64,000 nt of DNA from Wolfiporia cocos (GCA_029448655.1 JACCLO010000011.1:1922001-1986000); one strand, 5' to 3'; positions 1 to 12,253 are shown, numbered from the stretch's first letter. Notes: a model not told the origin generated them from the sequence alone. Numbers and translations are program-made.

Positions 1-642
1 ACGCTTCAGTCTATGAGCTTTGCTATAAATACGCTTGATTATGACACAGCCTCACAGGTCTAGGGCATTTCTACAGTACATCAGCGCTCATACTGCAGTA
101 ACACTTCTCACAGTCTATGACACTGTCTGAAGAGCTACTATAGTACGGATTTGCACAATTTCCAGACGGAAATGAGAGGAGCATCATGTGGTGCAATAGT
201 CTTGTGAGCCACTGTAGGTCCACGAAGATGATATTACTCTCCTTAGCTATAATTCAGCTCGACGTGCTAAATCCTGCTCCATCAGTAAATTACTACAATG
301 AGCTGACGCTATGAACGACATCCTGCTCATTAACATGGTGGTGATTGCCGCTGGAACAAACCCGATGAGAGTCGACGCGTCGACGCGTCGCGATCCCGTG
401 ATCGCGTTGTGCCCGTGATCGCATTACTGAGCGCCACACTTAGCGCGGTAAGTAAGCGCGCACTCTCGGACCGTCATTAATTCATTGTCGAAGGTCATCT
501 GCCTTCGCTTTCTCGCCATCCCTTCTTGGCCGACAAACTACACAGGTCATATGAGCACGGCTACGCCTCAGAGGCAATCTCGTGCGACTCGCGCCCTCTC
601 TACTCCTGTATCTACGCCCAGTCCAAGGCTTGAGTTGGCACG
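1..642. other. Upstream intergenic region
   Basis: No coding potential is visible. It is the 5' flank of the acyl-CoA ligase that starts at 643. Around 370-430 there is a short palindromic tract (alternating GTCGACGCGTCGAC and GTGATCGC words, the latter present twice) that could be a regulatory site, but nothing ties it to a known factor. Confidence 0.5.
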
Positions 643-3438
643 ATGACTGAGATACATGGCCCAGGAGGCCCTCTGCCTACTATTCCGGATGATCTGACAG
701 TCGTACAATTTATGCTTGATGCTGACCACATCTCGCGCCCGAAGGTGGTAGGTCCAAATGCGTGGCTCGTTGAGGATGCGACGGGAAGGAAGGTCACCAA
801 AGAAGAGGTAGGTCTCAGCTGGGAATGGTCGGTTTGATGACTGAACGTGCCTCGGTGGGCGCTCAGATCCGCACTCGGGTGTTTGGTCTGGCGAACGAAC
901 TGAGCGCGCGCTGGAGTATAAGTGAGTGGTGGTTACAACGTGCTTCTAAGTGCTTAGTGTCATTGACACTTGATATACAGAGGAAGACGATGTCGGCAGG
1001 TCTCCATCACCTCGAATGTTGTCACTGGAGCTTGACATGCAGCTGGATAGTCTGCATATTTAGCCCAAACCACATTGGTCAGTAATCCGTTGCTGTCGCT
1101 ATGACCCTTGCTCGTGCGCAAGCTGACGCAGAATGAATGTCGCAGATTACCCCATTGCGATCTGGCAAGTCCACTCGTTATATGGAACGCGCGTCAATCA
1201 TTTGCTGACTCTTCCCATATTAGGGCCGTGCACCGTCTGGGTGCTACCTTAACGTAGGTCTACTGCTCTGGCATTGCCGAAGTTGGAATAGTGTCGACAT
1301 TTGCATCTGTCGTAGGACGGCGAACCCCTCTTTCACTGCAAATGAGCTTGAGTACCAGCTCACTATAACCAAGGCTCAGGCAATCATTGCGCATCCCTCA
1401 GCCTTGTCTGTAGCGATAGATGCAGCGCGTGCAACGGGTATCGCAGCGGACCGTATTGCGTTGCTCGATCACCAGTCCCCGGTGAATACATCTACTGTGT
1501 ATCCAATGATCGACCAGCTGGTATCCGCAGGACTGTCGAAGCCCGCCTACTTTGTTGAGCGCAGGCTGCGCCCCGGCGAGGGTAAGACAAAGCTCGCATT
1601 TCTCAGTTTGTCGAGTGGTACGACGGGGCGGCCAAAGGTCGATATTCTAATCATATTTAATCATAGGGATTTGATAATTGATTGTCAGGAAAGGCGGTGT
1701 GCATACCCCATCATTCGCCCATTGCGAATGTTATCCAGATGGCACACCTGGCGAACTTGCAGACGGAGAGCTGGGAAACGAGGGCGTACCGTCCTGGGGA
1801 TGTCGCAATGGCATGTACGTTGTAGGTCTCCACTACGCACGTGCGCTCCAATCAGCTCACCTCTCCCAGTGTTACCATTCTACCGTAAGTTTGTTTTCGC
1901 TCTTTGGAAGTGAGTCAAGCACCTGATATACGAGAAGATATATATGGCCTCGTTGTAGTAATGCATTTCGCCATCTTTTACGGAGTACGATTGAGCCCAC
2001 CTTGTTCAGACCGTTCCGCTCTCTGATTCCGTTCGTCGTCTGTTCTAGATGTCCCTCGTTGTCATACCAAAATTCAACTTCGTCGACATGCTCAAGAGCA
2101 TCGAACGACATCGTATTAACTACATTCCGTACGTCTCTGTATTTGGACTTTACACTGTATACCGTCTGTTCAGCATTCTGATGCATGGACATGACCAATT
2201 TCAGTATTGTCCCCCCGATTGTCGTTCTGCTGTGCAAACATCCCGCAGTTGATGCGCACGACCTCAGCTCTCTGCGTGCTATGAAGAGCGGCGCAGCCCC
2301 ACTTTCCGCAGAGGTCATACGCCAGCTCAGTACGCGCTTGCCTAATATGAGCATCGGGCAGTCATACGGTATCTCCGCTTACTGATACATACTCGGAACT
2401 CCAATGATTGATGGAAAGGTGTGGAAGGAATGACGGAGACGTGTACAACAGTGACGTTCCCGCAGCTCGAACAGAAGATCGGAACGCCGGGTAGCGCGGG
2501 CCGACTCCTCCCAGGGATCGTCGCGCGCGTTATCGACGCAGATGGAAAGCTGCTGGGCTTAAATCAGCCTGGGCAGTTGGTTACGAAGGGGCCTGGGAAC
2601 GCACTTGGGTATCTCAACAACGAGCAGGCGTGAGTGTAGTGTGCCGGTAGACTAAGAGGCTTCTGTGATTGTCCTGATACGTGGAAACATGAAGAACAAA
2701 GGAGACCTTCGTAGATGGGTAAGCGCTGATTTTGACCAGATTACAATAAGAGGAGTTGTTGACTGTGCATAGATGGATATATACAGGCGATGAGGTTATC
2801 ATCAATGAGCAAGCAGAGGTCTTTGTTGTTGATCGTATTAAGGCACGTATGAGCAGTGTTTACAACTGCAGGCTTACGTTCATGCCTAAATGTCGATTTG
2901 ATTGTATTTGTTTCCAGGAATTGTTGAAGGTCAAGGGCTTCCAAGGTCAGCATATCCAATTGTACCATTACGATGTGATCTTAACTTTGCATGTATACGC
3001 CATAGTGGCACCTGCCGAGCTCGAAGGTCACCTCCTCGACCATTCAGATGTGACCGATGTCTGTGTTGTTGGTCTTCCGGACGAGTTTAGTGGTGATCTC
3101 CCACTCGCGTTCGTCGTTCCCAGCCCTAGCGCAGCCGAGCGCATGAGGAAGGACCCAGCTGAAGGGGGAAGGATCAAGGCAGGGCTGATGAAGGTAGGTC
3201 GGAAACGTCACCTTCACTAGCGTTGTTTAGGTTTTGCTGGGGAATGCTGATATATGAATCGGCCTTACAGTACGTAGCCGATGCGAAGGTGGCCTACAAG
3301 CAGCTTGCGGGCGGGGTCGAATTCGTCGATACTATCCCGAAGAACCCGAGCGGGAAGCTGCTGAGGAGATTCTTGCGTGATTACGCTAAGCAGCTGAAAG
3401 CTGAGGGCAAGCTGACTGCAGTCAAAGCTAAGCTTTGA
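643..3438 (+). CDS. Peroxisomal acyl-CoA / 4-coumarate-CoA ligase-like adenylate-forming enzyme
   Basis: This enzyme activates a carboxylic acid with ATP to an acyl-adenylate and transfers it to CoA. I spliced 18 exons: 643-807, 867-921, 981-995, 1051-1077, 1146-1164, 1224-1253, 1316-1637, 1694-1814, 1870-1884, 1938-1984, 2049-2128, 2205-2368, 2428-2629, 2695-2718, 2773-2842, 2918-2945, 3006-3193 and 3271-3438. They total 1,740 nt (579 residues) in one frame. Visible family motifs are the P-loop-like SSGTTGRPK (exon 7), SYGMTET (exons 12-13), YTGDEV and VDRIKELLKVKG (exons 15-16), and the catalytic-lysine segment PKNPSGKLLRR near the C-terminus. The last three residues are AKL, a canonical PTS1 signal, so the peroxisome is the likely location. 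Three introns (996, 1165, 2843) start with GC. Substrate (fatty acid or phenylpropanoid) cannot be told. The family is certain; the exact exon borders are inferred. Confidence 0.93.
996..1050 (+). other. GC-AG intron 3 of the ligase
   Basis: The conserved run EDDVVCIFSPNH is only restored if the intron starts GCAGGT at 996 and ends AG at 1050 (55 nt). The nearby GT does not give the right phase. Confidence 0.75.
1165..1223 (+). other. GC-AG intron 5 of the ligase
   Basis: The donor is TG|GCAAGT, the textbook GC-donor consensus. Splicing to AG at 1223 restores IAIWAVHRLGA, a conserved stretch of the family. The in-frame GT four bases further on gives a wrong frame. Confidence 0.8.
2843..2917 (+). 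other. GC-AG intron 15 of the ligase
   Basis: AAG|GCACGT joined to CAG|GAA restores the near-invariant VDRIKELLKVKG. No GT donor fits this join. Confidence 0.8.
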
Positions 3439-6400
3439 GCTAGCGACCGAGGACTGGTTCTAGATGTGGCATGCCCGATCATGCTCCGATAGATATCGTC
3501 GATAAATCAACCCTCGCAGATGACAGTGAAGCTGTTCATTTAGTGCACTGTAGGTATGACATGCGGAGTTGATCTCTATGGAATGTTGTCTGCAATTGGG
3601 AGTAAATCATCTTTCCTACTCCTGGCAAGGCGCAAGTTGGAAGGACGCGTGCCATTTCACGCTGTGACGTTCGTTCGTCCTCCCGCCCAGCAGCCTGTGC
3701 CCGTCCAGTACATCAGCAGCACTGGCCAGGAATGAGAGTGTCGATTTCTCACATTTGTTGTTAATCATTATCATTGCTGACAGTCCATCGGAAACATGAT
3801 TCTATGCCAACATGGCATCTTAGAGCCACCTTCAATCTGTGGAGACATGAGAACCGCTCTGCAAGTGATGGAGTGTAGTTTTCATAACAGGTGACCTCAA
3901 CTGCCACAATTGTAGGAGTGCATATTGTCGACGCTCACCTGTGGAAATGAGCACTGTGTGCTGGCGATTAGTACGATCCATAAGACGCATTAAAAGATAC
4001 ATACCTGGTTTTTTTCGCAATACATACATGACTACTAAGTACTAAGCGTACGGTAAGTAGTGTGCAGTGAAACAGTGGTCAAAGCGGTGATCAATGCTGC
4101 CACCGCCACATCCATCAACTCTAGTACGCTATAGGAACCCCGAGCACGCTTGTCACTGTACACTGGCGCTGGGCACAGCAGTGCTCTCGCTTCTCTTCAT
4201 CTTACTGCAAAGCTCAGATAGAAAGCACAACCTTCTTGATGAGACAATGTACTCATTCTTCCTGGTTAACGTACGCCTCTTACCTCATTCACCTAGACGA
4301 GTGCATCTCTATAACGCCCTCCGGTTGAATAATTCTGTTACATTCTCAAGACACCGCTCATAGTATACCTGGATTGGGCTAAGAATGAGTCACCAAGTGC
4401 AAGAAGGAATACGTACGTGGAACTTCCACGCTGATGGTCTCGATGGCGAACAACCATGATCGACTATACCTTAGCGCCCGCAGCTGTGCTGGTCCTCAGA
4501 AAAGAGGGAGATCGTCTATGATCACATTACACCCTGCAGAAGTATCGTACGGATAATTATCTATAATAGCTTATACGCTGAAAAAGAATACGGAGTTAGT
4601 GGAGTAGACAAAGAATGGGTTCGAAATATTGCCATCCGCTATATGGTAAAGTTAATGACTGCTTGTCGCGGAATGCGCCAGACAAAAGACAGTCATAAGG
4701 CTGAGTGCTGACATACAGCAGCTGCTGACCAGGCCGTAACATCGCAGGCGGGAAGTAAGGTCCTGTGATTGATAGACGCATCAGACCTGAGCAGGGAAAG
4801 GGAGACTATTATTACGGGTTGATTGCAGCATTCTACGAGAATTCCGTGAAAATGAAATTCCATATTCACGTAGCTCCAGCGGCCTCGTTTGTGATAGCGG
4901 AGAATTTGTATCTTCCACCTTGAGGCTTGAGTGCGCAAACCCTTATGACATACGGCGCCGACGTTATGCCGTAATACGCTCCAGATCGCGGTGAACATTG
5001 GGTACAGATTCCGTGAGACTAATGAACTGAAAAACGCATAGAAGGCGTCAAGACAATGTCGCCGTATGGCCCACCATCGTGACAGTCGGCGTTAATAATC
5101 TGACTGGCAGTCTCATGTCGCTTCGATCCGTATGTTCGCTCAGGTAGCGTTACCTGCTCGAGCTGCATGAAGCAATGGCAATTGCTCCGCCGGTGGCCGC
5201 CGCTTCTCTCCAGATATGTGGTAGATCGGACTAATGAGCGGATGCGACGCACAATCTTGGAAAATTCCAGCTCCATGCACCCTCGCCGAGGTATCTCCGT
5301 CATTAAGTGCTTCTGCTGCGACGTACTCCAACGTCACCTGCATTCGGCTACATTGGCTGCGGTGCTATGTGTGAAGTATACCTTGCAGGGTTCACAGAAT
5401 TGGATGAGCCCGGAACAATAGCTTTTACACACTAAATCCAGGTACTCCGCTAGCCGCCTCTGCTTATAATATAAATGTACAGTCCCGCGCGCGAAGCGTT
5501 CGAGGACTGCATTGAGCGGGAGAAGCGACAGACTTGGAAGTAGCCGCCGGCACGCACGAGTTTCTCCAGCGCTGGACCAGAGAATATGTCTGCTGCCGAA
5601 GTCATGTGGCTTGCGAAGGTGCTATCGTGCTGAGCGGTACGGCGTCTACATGCGCGGGCATGTCGGTCCTTGGCGTGCATTGCGGGCATGGCATGCACTG
5701 CGGCCGGCGGCGGAAAGAGGAGACGGGCCGTTTGAACCGCCGCTGAGGTCGGGCACCTCGGGGAATACACTTTCAATTAATCTTTCTAGTAATCTATGAC
5801 TCGTCATTAGAAACATGAGGATATCCTCCTTCGTCGGCGAGGTCCGCTCCCATTCACACGATGGGATTAACAATGTGACACCTCGGCGCCCCCTGTGGCG
5901 ATTGCATCGCTGATTTCTATTTGCAGCAATGTAATTGTTCGGGCTTACCAATCTCGACAGCCAATTTGACGGCTCGCTGAAATTGAGCGAAGGACACCAA
6001 CCTTGTACAATTTGAAAGACATCACGGCATATCGGCACGAGACAAGCGAGTTGCGAGAACGAGCTGACCTTCCCGCGCAGCTTTCCTTTGCGACCATTTC
6101 ATCTGCGAAGGATAGCGGGATCACGAACATTTGGTTGGGATGCGATCAGCCTCTTAAAAAGCGGACATGGTTAATAAAATGCAGACGGTTATATGACTGG
6201 ATGCAACTGAGAGTGAATGATGTGACAGGAGCCGAGGTGTACGTTTGATTGCAACAGTTGCTAATCTGCATGCTAAATTACTATCTGGTCCACAGGAGTT
6301 AAAATAGGCTCAGCATGCTATCATCGTAGAGAGGCGGCGCTTATGTCATAGGCAAATAGCAGGAAGTCGCTATCCGCCTTTTGATTGAACAGTCAAACAC

Positions 6401-7422
6401 TGTCACTATTTCCAATACGCTGGGTCTCGGCAGCCCTCGATCCGAAGGAAAAATCAGACCTCTATGCTGTGCCTTCGCGGCCCTGAAACATCCATACCTG
6501 CGATTGGGACCGTGTGGGTGCTCTCCGACGTTCGTGGCTACCGATGCGACCGATTGACCGCCGAAATTGTGCAGATACTTCAGGGCGACAGCGCCACTAT
6601 GAACCGCAAGGCACAAGCCAGTGACTGTCATTTGGGAGTCTAACTGCTTATGCTATAGCATGGGGCCGTCGATTGGACTGAGCAATGTCTCAGCGCGCGG
6701 ACAGCGCGCGATATCAAGCCGGAATGAGCAGTTGCCAGGATCTAAATTGTTGTGCCTCAGTCAATATGGCAGATGCCGGTGAGCACCTGACCAGCGGTTG
6801 ATGACGGTCTTCGTAGACTTGCCTTTCGGCCCTCATCCTAAGGCATGTCTGCGGCTTCCCTGGCGTGCTTGCGCTGGACAGCATATGTCAGTATGGGTCA
6901 GCGGAATGCCGCCGAGGCGGGCGCAGACCACGCGGCGAGGAAATTGAATTCCCAGAGCCCGGATGCGATCAGGGGATCAGCGAGATCGGTTTATACAGAT
7001 CACAGGATCTAGAAGATCCCGGTCAAGTGGTCGGGCACAGCGGGGAGCTCGGTGACCGTCGCAACATCCCAATCCATGTTGATAGAGCCTACCTAGAGAG
7101 GCAATAGCGCCACAGTCGTAGAGACCGAACGCGCCAAGATAGGCCGCATCTTCCCACGGCGCTTCCTTACAGCGTCAAAGTTGCGGCCATCGGCTGGCGG
7201 TGCAGCTCCATATTGCTCAGTATGTTCATCCGCAGATATTATTTCTACTCTCTTCTACAAATTATTCAACACCCCCGACACCGAGCGTCGTAGTATAGCG
7301 CATGTTCCTGACCCAAGCAGGCCTTGAGCGCTTTGTCCTACATCATCCGACCTCGGGCTCTGGATATCTATACCCCTGGCACTGGCACTGGGAACAGCTG
7401 TACCACTGAGCCTCCGCAGACT
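3439..7422. other. Gene-poor 4-kb intergenic region
   Basis: The open frames here are short, overlap each other on opposite strands and show no family motif. I see no RNA gene or repeat. The only stretch with coding-like character is on the minus strand at about 6870-7190 (listed separately). Confidence 0.5.
6870..7190 (-). pseudogene. Possible coding remnant, unidentified
   Basis: On the minus strand three blocks read as protein-like: EAPWEDAAYLGAFGLYDCG, DWDVATVTELPAVPDHLTG and LWEFNFLAAWSAPASAAF. They lie in different frames, separated by sequence with stops and without clear splice sites. This could be a decayed gene or a gene whose exons I failed to join. I do not recognise the family. 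Confidence 0.2.
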
Positions 7423-10143
7423 ATGTCTTCCCCTCTCCTTCTCGATGTCGTGGCAAAGGCCCATGAGATGCTGACAGTCGGGACTGTCGTCGTGCTGGTC
7501 TTCACACTAGTGGTCACCTATGTGACCTCCACATTCCTCCAACTACTCATCCGACAGGCGCGGTCGCCATTGCGACATCTCAATGGCCCGCAGTCCCAGT
7601 CTTTCTTCATGGGGAACCTCCAAGAGATGCACGATCAGGAAAATAACAACCTCATCGCGCACTGGGAGCAGCAATACGGCAATACCTTTGTCTACCGAGG
7701 CTTCATCGGTGGCTGCAGGCTTATGACAACGGACCCGGTCGCCATCGCACATATCATGGGCAGGGCTTATGAGTACCCCAAGCCAGACTTCCTTCGCGAG
7801 AGCTTGTCAAGCATGGCCGCCGGAAACGAAGGCCTACTGACGGTCGAAGGCGAAGACCACCGAAGACAGGTCAGAGCCCGCGCGTATCTATGAGCCTAAT
7901 ATCCTTACCCGCGATCTTCTCTCCCTCTATCAGCGCAAAATTTTGGTGAGTACTCGTGTCTTCCTGTCGTTGGTTAGTGGTGGCGTGGCTGCGGTGCCGT
8001 TCCCGCGATCGTCACTCCACTCATATCGCGATCACGTGATCGTGGCAGCGGCGAAACGCGATAGCAGACCTCTTGTGTGATCGTGTCTCGAAATCAGTAA
8101 AGCCATGGATGGATTCAGCAACTATGCGCACGTCTCTGCCGCATGTTTAGCTTATGCCTATTCATAGAGCCCGGCATTTACAACCGCACACATTAATTCA
8201 ATCAGTCCTATCTTTTGGTCGAAGGCTGTACAGGTATGTCAACGTGGTGTGTCCATCATGGCATCGATAAAGTGATATCAGACTCCTCAAATATTTATTC
8301 ACGTCGCATGCTTAGCTCCGGGATATCTGGTATGACATTTCGTCATCACCGCATCCTCATCTATCTTCAGATGATCACCGCTTCCGACATTCTCCCTCTG
8401 ACCCATTTGCGGAAAAACAGAAAGACACGTCCTCTGGGCACACAACATCCATCCTCTTGAAGCCGTTTTCTGCCTTTGTGTCGTCTAAGGTACCAGCTTC
8501 TCGCCAAACGGACAAAGGCTTAGAGTTACCACGCCACAGCAGTGACCTGGACGAGCCATCCGCTTCCGCGCTGCGTACTCCATCGCCAGATACCCCTGCG
8601 TTCACAAAGGTAGACGTGCTTCCGTGGCTGGCCCGCGCAACGCTTGATGTAATTGGTGAAGCGGGCTTCGGTTACTATTTTGACTCGCTGCCAGCAGCGA
8701 TGCAGGGCGCCGGGCACGAGAACGAGCTCGCCCGTGCATTTGGCACGATATTTAACTCGGCGCGCAAATTTCGCGTCATCACGATCTTACAGGCATGGTT
8801 TCCGATCCTGCTGAGATTTGTGAGTTGTGAACGCCATCTATCGCACAGGACACTTGAAGCTCCAGTGCTAGAATGCTGCAACGTGTGCTGACTGTATTTC
8901 TGACACCATAGCGTACTAATAATGCGACCATGCAAGAGGCGCAGGATACGATGCGGCGGATCGGCCTCGCGTTGATAGAAGAGCGACAAGCTAAGTTTGT
9001 GGCGGAAAAGGCCGCTGCCGACCATAAAGGGTCGGCCATCGGCGACGAACAGGTGGTGGAAGGCCGTGATTTGCTCAGCGTTCTCAGTATGTGTTACTAT
9101 CCTGCGGATAATGCGTTGATGGGTTGTTGAGACAGACCCTTCAGTCCGTTCTAATATTTCCTCGATACCCTCTCAAAGACTTACATTAAATGAGACCCTT
9201 TGTCAAATATCGACTTTCCTTTCTGCAGGAGAGCGAGATTCTTCTCGTATCATGACGAAGGTTGCTGACAGTTCATACAGGGCACGAAACTGTGTCATCG
9301 GCTTTGACATGGACATTGTACGCCCTTGCGCGTGCACCTCATGTCCAGAATAAGCTCCGGGAGCAACTACGCGCGCTACCAACCACCGCCTTCAACGCCG
9401 CTACTCCCCTCCCGCCGCCGCTCTTCTACGCGATCTTTCGCAACCCCTACATCGACGCCGTCGTGCGCGAGGCACTCCGCCTGCACGCGCCTGTCACAGC
9501 GACGATGCGCGTCGCCGCGCAGGACGACATCGTGCCCGTATCGCGGCCATTCTGCGACCGCTATGGACGCAAGCGCGACGGCATTCATCTGCGGCGCGGG
9601 GACATCATCACGATCCCTTTGCAGGCGATGAACCGTAACACGGAGGTGTGGGGGGAGGACGCGGCTGAATTCCGGCCCGAACGGTGGGAGGGCATTGGAG
9701 ACGACGAGGAGGGGCAGACGAGCGGCGTGAGGCAGGGGCGCGGGCAGCGCGGGCAGGGGCCACCGGGGTTGTGGGGCAATATCATGACCTTTGGGAATGG
9801 CAACCCTATCATTGGGAATAGGGCGTGCATTGGGTTTCGGTTCGCGATTAACGAGTGAGTGGCTAATGTCTTGGTCGTGTTAATGTCGGCCTTTGCGACG
9901 GGGAATGCTGACCGCTGTGTAGGATGAAGATATTCCTCGCCGTTCTTGTCCGCGACTTGGAATTCTCGATAGATCCCTCGATAGAGGTCGAGAAGAAGAT
10001 CAAGTCCGTGTGCCTCGTTCTCTAGCTATAATTAGGATTCGCATTGCTCACAAATCCTCAGTGTCGTAACTCGTCCTTGCGTAAAATCGGAGCCTGACAA
10101 GGGCAACCAAATGCCTCTATACATCCGGCCAATACCCCCATGA
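7423..10143 (+). CDS. Cytochrome P450 monooxygenase, possibly splice-impaired
   Basis: A membrane-anchored haem-thiolate monooxygenase. Nine exons: 7423-7869, 7934-7945, 8168-8233, 8316-8819, 8912-9086, 9145-9228, 9281-9854, 9923-10003 and 10062-10143, together 2,025 nt (674 residues). An N-terminal hydrophobic segment (about residues 20-40) anchors it. Landmarks are the C-helix region (DHRRQRKIL, SPAF), the I-helix AGHETVSS, the K-helix EALR, FRPERW, and an extended haem loop with Cys in RACIGFRFA. The C-terminal NVVTRPCVKSEP block confirms the last exon. A Ser/Pro-rich insertion of about 90 residues follows LRDIW and explains the unusual length. Exon 2 has only 12 nt. The intron at 9229 starts GA instead of GT, right inside AGHET, so the allele may be poorly spliced. 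Substrate unknown. Confidence 0.9.
7946..8167 (+). other. Unusually long P450 intron with a 14-bp palindrome
   Basis: This 222-nt intron is about four times the size of its neighbours. It contains the perfect palindrome CGATCACGTGATCG (8029-8042), centred on CACGTG, the core bound by bHLH factors. An intronic regulatory site is possible but only inferred. Confidence 0.4.
9229..9280 (+). other. P450 intron with non-canonical GA donor
   Basis: The 52-nt segment must be removed to join SA|GHETVSS. It begins GAGAGC where GTGAGC would be expected and ends ACAG. The only GT downstream (9248) would leave a 34-nt intron and insert six residues into the I-helix. Confidence 0.6.
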
Positions 10144-10882
10144 ATGCAGCACAGTATTCTAGCGTAATCGATAATCGTCCACCTGTTACTAGGACCGGAA
10201 CGAAAACATCTATGACCATAATACTAGTAGTAAAAGGGCGAGGCTGGTCGAGTAGTTCCGTAATCAGCGACGATTCAAGACTACTCTCTGCCGTTTGGGT
10301 TGATAGATGGACCACACCGATTTGAAAGGGGCAACTCAGCCACGGCCCCCGACATCGATAGGCGATCTCAAGTAAGACGAGCTCTTGCAGAGCACTGTAT
10401 TCAGCAAAAACGACGACATGATAATCATAGCCGAACATATACAAAACACAGGAATCCCGGCAAGTGTGTGAGACCCTCTTCCGATCACGAAGGGTTCAGG
10501 TCGTGCGACCGGTCTTTGGCAATAAGCCGAAGAATATCCCAAGCTATATTTTACCTGTGTCAACATGCTCGTCAGTAACCGACTCTGACAACCAAGACGG
10601 ATGCGGGGAAAAGTCAGGATCCTCGAGCGTATATAGAGGACCAGGGGGTTTGTCGTCCGTAGATCCGACTGGTGCACAGCAAAAGACTCATCACAGTCGC
10701 GATATGCAGCCCGGACTCACCGTTGAATCTGGTGCATTCGCTTTCCGTAGAGCGACTGTCGGAGAAGACAAGCATTGAGGTCAAATTTCGCGACTAAGTA
10801 AACGCGTTATTTGTCTCTGCTTGTCCCTGATGGTAGCTCGATCGGGGACAGTCTGTCCCCAGTGAGGCGCCCAAGCTTCACC
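10144..10882. other. Intergenic region
   Basis: Region between the P450 stop and the next start. Short overlapping frames on both strands show no motif. I see nothing else here. Confidence 0.5.
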
Positions 10883-11991
10883 ATGGCCAGTGTCATCGCT
10901 CGTGCTGCGCGGGCATGTCGCCCTCGGCTCTCTCCTGTATCCCCTCGTGCAATTGCAGTCAGTAGAGCGTTGCACCAGACACCATTTGGTACGTCGACGT
11001 CGCTCATGTGCATGATATTGCCGCGACCTACCCTTCCTCCTTCACAGCGCTTAAGAGCAAGAAAGGTGCAGCAAAATACGAGGACGACTTGTTCGTGTCC
11101 GACGAGTCAAATGCTGCTGAGGATGATCTCTTCGGAGCTGACTCAGAACCTACGTCTGATGCAGCAAGCGCAACGCAAGCCGGGCCAAGCACGTCGTCGA
11201 ATGCTGCCTCGAGGAGGCTCAGCCCCGAGGCTCGCTTAGCGCGGTTCAATGAGCTCCGGGTTTATGTCTCGGAAAGAATTGGAAGGAGTCCCAAAGTCAA
11301 ACACCCTCAAGTGCGCAATACGGCGTGGCAGCATCTTTTTATGCTGGCGGTCACGAAAGAGCAACTGGAGGAGGTGTCGGAGATGTTCCCGCTCTGGCGG
11401 GATTACGGGAGACAATTTGACCCAATAGCTGCGGAGGTGTTCATCCGTACGTGTTTAAAGCTTATATACTTCTCGGCCACTCTGAATGAACACCCTGCAG
11501 GACGCTGTGAGCAACTCCGATGCCCGCAACTCGCGCTGAAGGTATTCGGCGACCACCCGAAATACGGCTTTGATCTTTTCTCCATCCGCGCTGCGCGTCA
11601 GTTGCTGCACTCCCTGCACGTCAAGCACTCCATACAGGACACCATGCTCGTTACTGGGCTTTTGGGCGTGTACAAGCTGCCCCCGGTCTCCTCGGACCTC
11701 GTCTCCTGTGCAATGCTCACCTCTGCATGCTACAAGCACGGCACATCCCAGTCTCTCACGATCGCCCGCGCCATGCTGCCGCACCTCCAGACGCTGCTCA
11801 ACTCGGTAGACCCCAAGTCGATGCACCTCCCGACGGAAAGGACGGAGCGTGCAAAGCTCGAGAACAAGGAGAAGGCGTGGCTTGCGTGGTCGCTGACCAA
11901 GATTGAGAAGATCTTGCGCGGGGAGGGTGCGGAATTCAGCTGGCTGGAGCAGTGGCGAAAAAACAGTGGACAACCTTCAATTACTTCATAG
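10883..11991 (+). CDS. Mitochondrial-targeted helical protein, function unknown
   Basis: Three exons (10883-10988, 11048-11446, 11501-11991; 996 nt, 331 residues). The start is the ATG inside CACCATGG. The N-terminus is rich in Arg, Ala and Ser with no acidic residue in the first 35 positions, typical of a mitochondrial presequence. An acidic low-complexity linker follows (about residues 45-80). The rest is helical, with blocks such as MFPLWRDYGRQFDP, EQLRCPQLALKVFGDHP and KAWLAWSLTKIEK. This looks like a helical-repeat (PPR-like) or mitoribosome-associated protein, but I cannot assign a family. Both introns restore the frame cleanly, so the gene appears intact. Confidence 0.8.
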
Positions 11992-12253
11992 CATCGGCCA
12001 TATGCTAGGTTTGCCTACATGATAGCCTACATCGCCCATGGTCGTGCTTGTTCATCCGGGAACCGCGAAACTGAATAAGCTATCGATTCACTGGCGGCGT
12101 AGACGATTCTACAAGATTAGCAGTCGGTTAAAACATCTAGTACAGCATGAAAACTACAGACAAGCCCAAATTCCTCGAGCAAGAACAGTTTGAAATAGAT
12201 AGCAGCTAACAGCAGACTGACAGTGAGATTCATGGTGCATGATGCTATCCCTA

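Noticed and set aside
10020..10025. P450 ending at TAG 10023
   Set aside because: A 58-nt intron (10004-10061) removes it and restores the conserved NVVTRPCVKSEP C-terminus, which ends at 10143.
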